From NCBI RefSeq assembly GCF_042453785.1, contig NC_091671.1:8812001-8876000 (forward strand): a stretch of 64,000 bases of DNA, in the 5' to 3' direction. Source of the DNA: Malus domestica. Lineage: Eukaryota; Streptophyta; Magnoliopsida; Rosales; Rosaceae. The first letter of the stretch is position 1. Each line of letters begins with the position of its first letter. Made by a program: the position numbers and the translations under genes. This document shows positions 57,124 to 64,000 of the stretch, in pieces. A model generated the notes under the pieces. The model did not search any database, was not told the origin of the DNA, and was given only the letters and a program-made list of their open reading frames with translations.

Positions 57124-57695
57124 CGAAGATCACAAAAAGTGACCGTTTTCGCTACCTAGGATCTATCTTGCAAGAGAACGGAGAATTAGATGGAGATCTC
57201 AACCATAGAATACAAGCTGGATGGATGAAGTGTTAGAGTGCATCCGGCGTGTTGTGTGACCGTCGTAGGCCACTGAAGCTCAAGGGAAAATTTTATAGGA
57301 CGGCAATAAGGCCAGCGATGTTGTATGGCACAGAATGTTGGGCGGTGAAGCATCAACACGTACACAAAATGGGTGTAGTGGAGATGAGGATGCTTCGTGG
57401 GATGTATGGGCACACGAGAAAGGATAAGATTGGGAATGAGGATATCCGAGGTTTGGACATGTGCAAAGAAGGCCTACTGACGCTCCGGTTCGAAAATGTG
57501 ACTACGGGACAGAGGTTCAGGGCCGAAGGGGTAGAGGAAGACCTAGGAAAACTTTGGAAGAGACCCTAAGAAAAGACTTGATTTTGGATCTAACAGAGGA
57601 TATGACACAAAACCGAGCGCAATGGCGTTCTAGGATTCATATAGCCGACCCCACTTAGTGGGAAAAGGCTTTGTTGTTGTTGTTGTTGTTGTTGT
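57124..57695 (+). pseudogene. LINE reverse-transcriptase C-terminus with TTG tail (block B)
   Basis: Same protein end as 30930-31553 ([47 protein letters not shown]). Here the last part (57461-57658) is open to the natural stop, where block A has a premature stop. A 54-bp gap after NEDIRG removes the segment before FGHVQRRP, and a stop follows MKC. Confidence 0.88.
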
Positions 57696-58289
57696 GGCGT
57701 AAATAGTAAAATCAAGTGGCAAACAATTGACTGTAGCTAAGCTACTGTCAATTCACTCCTCAACTTTAGAATAGATAATGTCTGTGTGTAGAATGTCGAC
57801 TGCTTGTTTTATATTAATGTATTCATGTGTTTTGTTTAATGCTTTTATGTAGAAAATATGTAACAGGGAAATTGAATTGTAGAAGCCGTAGCTCATATTC
57901 ATTCATTCACAGCGTATAAATATATTAGATTACAAAGAGTCCTACTGGGATACAAAGTATTCCCATCTATATCTCAAATAAAAGATGACATAAATCAACA
58001 TGATTTGGTTTGTTTACAGAGGGCAGATTGGATTGGGACAAGGTCTCTTGTTTAACATTTTATGTATTGAGTCAAGAATTTGAGAGTTTTTATCTTTTTT
58101 TTAGACATAAATGGCTTTCATTGAAATTTGGTGATTGTGGGGGTGAATCTCAAAATTTAAAGTACTGAAACCTATTTTCATGTTCTTGCACTTTTATGTT
58201 GATGGTTACTTTGTATCTAAGTAGGGAATGTTCATTTGATTTGTCATTTTACCAATTGCTTAAACTTTGATCACTTATCTTGTACAGAT
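57696..58289. other. Spacer between block B and the MULE transposase, no gene seen
   Basis: AT-rich DNA without recognisable exons. A splice acceptor-like TTGTACAG at about 58280-58287 precedes the transposase exon. Confidence 0.4.
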
Positions 58290-59480
58290 AAATCAGAGTT
58301 ATTTACAATGGAAATGCACCATGGAGGTCACTTTATAGAAGCCTGTAATGGGACAATGACTTATGTTGGTGGTCATGTTGCTTGGTTTGACAATATGAAC
58401 TGTGATCTAATGTCCAGGTGGGATATTGAGGATTGTGCCAAGAAGTTAGGGTATACTAAGACTGCTAAGTACTATTACACAATGCCAAATGACAGAACTT
58501 ACAAGCCTATGGTTGCTGATAGTGATTTTTGGACTCTAACTACTATATTGCCCCTAAATAGAGTGGTACTTGGGTACATTGTTGATGATGACCAACTGAT
58601 CAATTCAGCCCCAAACATTGAAATTCAAGCTTCAGCAAACTCTTTTGATATTCCTCACATGTCAGCCCCAAACATTGAAATTTAAACTTCAACAAACTCT
58701 TTTGACATTCCTCACATGTCTGATCCTTTTGGCATATTTGAGGGATTTTTGGAGCAAGCTTATGTAGGAGATCGGGAACAAGACAATCTTGTTGAGGTAG
58801 GTTTACATAACATGGAAAATGAAGAGAAAGATGGTGATGGCAATTCAGAAGATTCAGATTATCGAGACTCAGACTATGAACAAAATGATGTCAATGACAA
58901 CTTATTTGACGACAATGTAGAGAAAACTAAAGGGGAAAATACTAGTGGAAAATGCAATGGAAATAGGAAAGCATCACATAATACTGAACCCTTCCCTGAT
59001 TTGGGATTTGGAGATGTTGAAACAGACTACGAAGATTCTGATGGCTTTAGAAGTGGTTCTAGCTCATCATCTGAAGGTGAACAACTAGTGAAGCAGAAAA
59101 GTAAGAAGAAAATGCCCAAACTCATTCCTTTTAGAAGTGATTTGGATATCAAGAACCCACAATTTAGAACTTGAATGATATTTGTCAATAGAAAGGAGTT
59201 CAGACAAGCAGTGACATATTATGGTTGTGTGAATGGAAGACAAATAAGATTCTAAATAAGAGAGCGTTATAAAGTTCAGGGTAAATGTACAAAGGAGGGG
59301 TGCCCATTGGCTCAGTTTCACAATTTTGGTTCACTTTTCATATCAATGCCCCATTGTTTGACATGATTTCGTGTACTAGATTAAAGATCCATTATGTGCA
59401 TAAATGTATGCACAAGCACATGAAATTCAAGAATCAGAATAATCTCGTTATTTATTGTATGTGGATGAAGAGAAAATACA
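58288..59480 (+). pseudogene. Mutator-like transposase, N-terminal part
   Basis: The frame begins KSELFTMEMHHGGHFIEACN, then YVGGHVAWFDNMNCDLMSRW, the PB1-like start typical of plant MuDR proteins. It continues with an acidic linker rich in Asp, Glu and Ser (58720-59080) and a basic KQKSKKKMPK. It then enters the MuDR DNA-binding domain: NPQFRT, stop, MIFVNRKEFRQAVTYYGCVN and RERYKVQGKCTKEGCP, before losing frame. Stops at 58683-58685 and 59172-59174 interrupt it, and a 30-residue segment (SAPNIEI to SFDIPHMS) is tandemly duplicated. The catalytic part resumes 3 kb downstream at 62410, beyond the PEX14/SAHH block. Confidence 0.85.
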
Positions 59481-59914
59481 TTTTGGTAGGTTACTACATG
59501 GGGGTTTGTACTAGTGCCCATGTTTAGAATTAGAAAATAGACAATGGATTTTTCGATTGTCTATTTCTTGATTCACCTTTGCAAACTAAACTACATAAAT
59601 TCCTCCAAGAAAACTTCAGGCTCAAAAATCATTTGATGTAATTACAAGAATACTTCAGGAACTAGACATAAATTCCTCCAAAATTTTCCACCAATAACAA
59701 ATTTACGCCATCTTAATTTTAAAGTAGAACGCACAATGGTTTAGTGAACCTTTCAAACACCCAACGATATACTCCACACGATGCACAAAAAAACTCAGTT
59801 CAAATCCAAAATACCAGTTGGGTTCTGCAATTTGGAAACAAACAATGTAAAACACGAAAAACATTGAGAATTAAATTAACAATTGGCTTGAACACCAATA
59901 ATCAATTTACTTAC

Positions 59915-60166
59915 AGGCACACGCCGAAACGCTTTGTCAATCTCTTCTGTTGTGAGACCCTTCTTCTTGAGAAAAGACCGTTTGTAAACAACAAGAGAGA
60001 GCCCCTAACTTTCGGGTGCGAAAGGAATTTCACAACATTTTGCACTTGTTCCTCCCTCATTGGTTCGGAATTCACAAACACCGACAGTGTAGAACTTTCC
60101 TTAGCGGGCTCTGCCCGATCATCTTGCTGACCCACAATTATGAGTTGAGCAAGCCCTGCTGCTTAA
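59915..60166 (-). pseudogene. PEX14: PEX14 exon, second copy
   Basis: Same exon as 19361-19612: VFVNSEPMREEQVQNVVKFL and SHPKVRGS, shifted frame, then the GLTKEEIDEAFRRVP region with a further change (a Lys-Glu pair altered by CTTTTGTTGTG). Shared acceptor and donor. The common frameshift shows the exon was already broken when the block duplicated. Confidence 0.88.
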
Positions 60167-61148
60167 GTTAACAACCACTATTATTATTTTCACATAAATT
60201 AGACTGCAGTTAGTTTTGCAGAAATTGTGATTTCTTTCATAGGCCATCAATTCATTCAATCAATTCCACCAGGAAATAAATTTCCCTAAGCAAATTTTCA
60301 GTAAATTAACAAAAACAAAACAATAATTTACATAACTAGTAGAATATTCAAATTGTTAATTAAATTTGCAGTTGCATACTTCCTCGGCAACTATATGGAC
60401 AATAAATAATAAAATTAAAGTAAAAAATGAAACAAAATTTAAGGAAATAAGAGAGAGAAAGAGAAACAGAGAGAGAGAGAGAGAGATGGCACTTGGGTTC
60501 TGCTCTTTGTCCTTCATGATGTTCCCATGTCCAACTGAATCACTCAGCAGAGAGAGAAAAATACAAGAAAAAATAATCAACAAAAACTGAATAAAAGCTT
60601 CTAATTGACAATAAAAAGCTTCTACTTTATGGAAATCAGCCATCAGTAGCATCACGGCCGGCCTCCTATTAACCTCAAACAAGAACACAGTCCTTCATAC
60701 AAATCTCGGTTAATATGATTCTATAAAGCAAAATCCAGATAAGACTTGCACATAAAAGCAAAAACTTATCGAACCAAATCAACAATGCACAAAACCAAGA
60801 TCATAAAAAACTCAATTCTAAATAATATAAGAGATGTGATGGCAAAACCCCAGTTTTTGTCCATCTTCTGGTACCTCTTGCAGTCGATCTTCAAGCCATC
60901 TCTAGTGATGGTCAGAACCATCTGGAACTTCTGGTTATCGGTAGAAGACTGGTCGGGATCGTCCCGAGCTTCTCGAACTCTTCCTCGTCCTTCACTTCCT
61001 TGTGGTCACGAGCAGTGGCGGATCCAGGAATCTTACCCCAATGGGTCGCAGTGTAAAAGTTCAAATAAAAATTTAGGATGGAAAAACATATTGAAAATGA
61101 AATCATAGTATTTTCATTCATAATTCATAACGGAAACAATATTACAAA

Positions 61149-61853
61149 CTATAATTGTCCACGACGAGATTTCATATTTTGAAAACGAAGCATTATAGCT
61201 TCATTTTCAATACAAGCAAAAATATCTCTCTCAATATAAACAAGCAAGCTATCACTCAACCATTGATCTCCCATTTTGTTCCTAAGTGGACCCTTAACAA
61301 TATTTATGACAGAAAATGCTCTCTTCACTGAAGCAGTTGCAACTGGTAAAACTAAAGACAATGTAATGAGCAAATATACATAATTGAATACTTGATGCAT
61401 CCTTATCTCCACCATTTTTTTTGCAAGATCACCAATCCCTTCCAATTGAGAGAAATCACTACTGGAACACACATAACGAATAGAAATCACTACGTGTGCA
61501 GCCATGCGTGCCCATTTGTTCCCCATCTTGGCATGCAGTTCAACAATGAGACGTTCTTCTTCAGGAGTAAATGCCCCTTTCTTCAGGTTCGGCCTTAGGT
61601 GATTTGCCCATCGCAACCGGCAGCTTTTGCCACAACGGAACAGGCCTGAGTGCTTCTAAACGGCATTCCAGTTTCCCTCCCCATGCTTCTTAACATACTC
61701 CACCAAAATTGCATCTTCAGCCGAGGTCCATGGCCCTTTCTTTAGAACCATTCCACCATTTCCACTTCCTCCATTACTCTCATCCATCAACGGAGAATCA
61801 ATCTGATCCTTGGACAGCACTCCATCTTCACTCTCATTTGTTGTCCGACTCAT
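61149..61853 (-). pseudogene. GAMYB: GAMYB-hAT fusion frame, one stop short of open
   Basis: From ATG at 61851-61853 the frame reads [20 protein letters not shown], then [28 protein letters not shown], a TAG at 61656-61658 (Gln in the family), [40 protein letters not shown] and [14 protein letters not shown]. This is the N-terminus and most of the R2R3 DNA-binding domain of GAMYB, the gibberellin-response regulator. At 61494 it passes in frame into [47 protein letters not shown] and [14 protein letters not shown], the hAT dimerisation domain. In all, 234 codons contain a single internal stop. Upstream, TTTTTATTCCAG at about 61920 is a preserved acceptor. The final R3 helix (LPGRTDNEIKNYW) is missing, so normal DNA recognition would be impaired. 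Confidence 0.9.
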
Positions 61854-61958
61854 CTCTTGATTTGTGATCAAAACTCCTACCAAGAGCCAAGACCATGCAA
61901 AGAGCAGGCTGACAACCTGGAATAAAAAGAAAAAAGAAAATGACAATAAACACAACCG

Positions 61959-61991
61959 TTGCAGTAGCTCTTGTTGCAGTAGCTCTTGTTG
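61959..61991. repeat. 15-bp tandem repeat in the hAT element
   Basis: Two copies of TTGCAGTAGCTCTTG followed by a partial third, next to the captured GAMYB intron. Confidence 0.85.
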
Positions 61992-62408
61992 CTCATTAAC
62001 TTCAACTGGTTGTGTTTATTGTCACAAGCTCTTGCTGCTTCTTCTTCCTCTTCCTGCCGCTGCCGAGTCTTCTTCTTCCTCTTCCTGACGAATACCCCGA
62101 CGACCCCAGCTCCAAGAGGTCGCATATGGGAGCTTCAAGGTTGTTTCCATGGTTTCCAAGGGGTCGTGCGACCCCGACGACCCCACTGTGGATCCGCCCC
62201 TGGTCACGAGGGTAGCGCCCTCACCGTCGTTCACGATCATATCGCGCTTACAAAATGAGAAAATGGCAAAGGTATCGTAGTCGGGGTGCTTGACCCAGTT
62301 TTATTGGGCTGGTTTGGTGTGGGATTTGTCCTATCCATTAAATGATGGAAGTTAGTAGATAAATTTTTTTATTAAAATTCAAAGTTTTAAAAAAAATTTC
62401 ACTAATTT

Positions 62409-62939
62409 TTCTTTGAAAAAAAGTTTTTGAAAGGTTGTAGGCCAGTGGTGGGATTGGATGGATGCCACATTAAAGGTCCACATCCAGGCCAACTGCTTGC
62501 TGCCATTGGTATAGAGTATAGACCCAACAATAGCATGTATCCAGTAGCATATGCAATTGTTGAAATTGAAGATAGAAGAACTTGGACTTGGTTTCTTGAG
62601 CTACTCATCGCTGATTTGGGTATTGAAAATGGGCTTGCTTGGGTCTTTACGTCAGACAAACAAAAGGGGTTGATAAAAGCTGTGAATGACCTTATTCCAA
62701 CTGCTGAACACATACATTGTGTTCGACACTTATATAACAATTTCAAGAAAACAGACCCATTGAAATTTTATATACTTTGTAATATGAGAAACGGATTGAG
62801 GTTTGGTACCAGAAATGGAGTTGTAGATGCAAATGCGCTATTCGAACATAATTATCCGCATGAATACTCTCTAACACAAATTTTAAGGGTTTTACTAAAG
62901 AAAAGTAAAAACATGTTAAAAGATCTTAAAATGACATAA
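62409..62939 (+). pseudogene. Mutator-like transposase, catalytic core part
   Basis: The frame gives KGCRPVVGLDGCHIKGPHPG (first catalytic Asp in GLDG), AIGIEYRPNNSMYPVAYAIV, EIEDRRTWTWFLELL, VFTSDKQKGLIKAVNDLIPT (second Asp in SDKQKG) and HCVRHLYNNFKK. This is the DDE core of MuDR-type transposases. It then joins NMRNGLRFGTRNGVVDANAL, which does not look like core sequence and matches C1 at 23560, so an internal deletion removed the last catalytic residue (Glu) and the SWIM finger. It is open for 170 codons but cannot be active. Confidence 0.9.
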
Positions 62940-64000
62940 ATAACTCTGAACACAAGTCATGTGCGAGGCACATAATTTATTTTGGATGGAAAATTTAACG
63001 AAGTTAAGGTGAGATGATAAATTGATGATTTTGGCAAGTTAGTATGACAAATTGCTTAAAATTTTAGTTTATATGACACATTGAAAAATGTGTACAAGTT
63101 CATACGATATTTCAAAAAAAAATTCCTTGGGAAAATTATGGTCCCTACGTCCAACCAAATAATAAGGTTTTTGATGAGATAATGCATGCCAACCTGAGCA
63201 TTATAATCTTATGATTTTGTTTGCGTCTATATATTTACTCCCTAAATGTAGATTAGGTCGGTTGGTAAGGCATTGTATCTGTCGCGTTCTTATATTCAAG
63301 TTTAATTCTTCTCTAGTAAGTGATAGCTTATAATATCGTCTTACCAAAACTAAAGATACTTATTTTTAGTGGGATATATTTTGCTTAAGTATGCATGTTT
63401 GCAAGATTAAATGAAAACCTCCAAAATGTATGGGGTTTAATTGAATTCTAACCACCACCACCACCCTCATATAATTAGGGCAAAAGGCGAATTTAGGAGG
63501 GCTCCTTTCAATCATTTTGTACCCCTGCATATTATTGTGATTCAATGAAGCTCCCTGTTAAATGAACTGCACCAAATAGGGGGAGACCTTCTTCGGATCT
63601 TTGTGTCCAAAGCCAACAAACACAGAGATTCAGACCACTTATTTTAAATCATATGGTTCTCATTTGCTCATTCTACTGGCCTTCCTCACACAAACCACAA
63701 GTTCATATCTCCCTCTCTTTAACTACCTGGATATCCAAGTTCTTGAACTTCGAAAACAAAAATCCGGAGAGGATCTCGACTCTAAATAGGGTAGCTTTTC
63801 TACTGTGCATGCATGTAGCTAGCCCCAAAAATAAGGGAAACCCCACCCCACCCCTAAAAAAAAACCCCCACCCACACCAAAAGTACAACTATAAGTAAAG
63901 CTTTATGCGGGATCGCTCTAAAATTGATTTTAAAATTAACTAGTCTGTCCAAAAATTGTTGTGACAATGTTGCACTTAAAATTATCTTATAATATAACAT
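62940..64000. other. 3' flank of the MULE block up to the window end
   Basis: Matches C1 from about 23725 to 24913, including a SINE-like stretch near 63250-63355 and a C-rich run near 63840-63875. No gene is seen. The match runs off the window. Confidence 0.6.

Larger units (their letters stand above)
53332..57695. mobile_element. Composite retroelement block B, second copy of block A
   Basis: Collinear with 27348-31553 from AACACTACCTCAACCT to the TTG tail. Differences are few: more units in minisatellite 2, a 54-bp deletion in the LINE part near 57452, and point changes. Unlike block A, it is not inside a recognisable gene. Confidence 0.88.
61013..62202 (-). mobile_element. hAT element with captured GAMYB gene (Pack-hAT), 1190 bp
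   Basis: Ends CAGTGGCGGATCC and GGATCCGCCCCTG form a 13-bp inverted repeat with one mismatch, of the CAGGGGCGGAT plant hAT type. The 8-bp duplication GTCACGAG is perfect (61005-61012 and 62203-62210), and copy C1 shows the empty site. On the minus strand the element holds an intron end, the GAMYB start and R2/R3 MYB coding sequence, then the hAT C-terminal dimerisation domain. The rest of the transposase, including the DDE core and zinc finger, has been replaced by the MYB segment. GTCGGGG- and GACCCC-rich subterminal repeats lie at the right end. Confidence 0.95.
60850..62240 (-). pseudogene. SAHH: SAHH fragment split by a hAT element
   Basis: The start (62240 leftward, MIVNDGEGATLV) and the remainder (61012 leftward, KEVKDEEEFEKLGTIPTS and STDNQKFQMVLTITRDGLKI) are separated by the hAT element at 61013-62202. 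This copy keeps more family residues than C1 (STDNQKFQ, RYQKMDKNW) and fewer stops, so C1 has decayed further. The insertion point is the GTCACGAG target, present once in C1 at about 20409. Confidence 0.85.
59714..64000. mobile_element. MULE-derived block with PEX14 and SAHH fragments, copy C2 (cut by the window end)
   Basis: Collinear partner of 18764-24913. It has the PEX14 exon, the SAHH fragment (interrupted by the hAT element), the transposase core and the long 3' flank with the SINE-like repeat. It lacks the MITEs, hAT MITE and TRIM of C1. The block lies between the N-terminal and catalytic parts of the MULE transposase, so the host sequences sit inside the transposon's own gene. Confidence 0.78.

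Noticed and set aside
53332-57695. Block B considered as an LTR retrotransposon
   Set aside because: No terminal direct repeats, primer site or pol domains could be found; the only defined end is the LINE TTG tail.

Overview
The window is plant nuclear DNA: AT-rich, full of transposable elements, with short GT-AG exons and plant-specific families (alpha-expansin, AP2/ANT, CDPK, GAMYB, PEX14, VARICOSE, LRR receptor kinase). The repeat families and the LRR-kinase cluster remind me of Rosaceae, apple or pear in particular. That assignment rests on recall, not on a search.

Only one host gene looks complete: a two-exon, non-RD LRR receptor-like kinase of the XA21/EFR/FLS2 type at 42125-45324, with a TATA box upstream. 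Three decayed relatives surround it. One is a kinase-only fragment at 15858-16740. One is a kinase fragment split by an LTR retrotransposon (33600-33699 and 40500-41310). One is a heavily mutated copy directly downstream (45560-46310). A rhomboid-protease gene (25530-32941) is dead: it has two in-frame stops, a deletion that removes the catalytic histidine motif, and a 4.2 kb retroelement block in an intron. An alpha-expansin (11315-11993) has lost its signal peptide and its third exon.

Region by region. 1-10014: a MULE-type inverted-repeat element, a CDPK exon, a 1.94 kb direct duplication, AP2/ANT exons including a 9-nt microexon, and a Helitron 3' end at 10014. 11-15 kb: broken expansin, then a Pack-MULE (13664-15182) carrying a host membrane-protein gene fragment. 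15-17 kb: first kinase fragment. 18.8-24.9 kb: a Mutator-type block carrying PEX14 and adenosylhomocysteinase fragments, itself hit by a MULE MITE, a hAT MITE, a TRIM and a 143-bp MITE. 25-33 kb: rhomboid remnant with composite retroelement block A. 33.7-40.5 kb: LTR retrotransposon with 1.85 kb LTRs, perfect 5-bp target duplication and a captured GAPDH fragment. 42-46 kb: receptor kinase and pseudogene. 47.9-53 kb: reverse-strand Helitron 3' end followed by a VARICOSE exon and other exon-like pieces. 53.3-57.7 kb: block B, second copy of block A. 58.2-64 kb: MULE transposase pieces around a second copy of the PEX14/SAHH block, here interrupted by a hAT element that has captured a GAMYB gene and fused it in frame to the hAT dimerisation domain.

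The dominant theme is gene-fragment capture: four element classes (Helitron, MULE, hAT, LTR) each carry host exons within 64 kb. Duplicated segments supply natural empty sites that confirm several insertions directly from the sequence.
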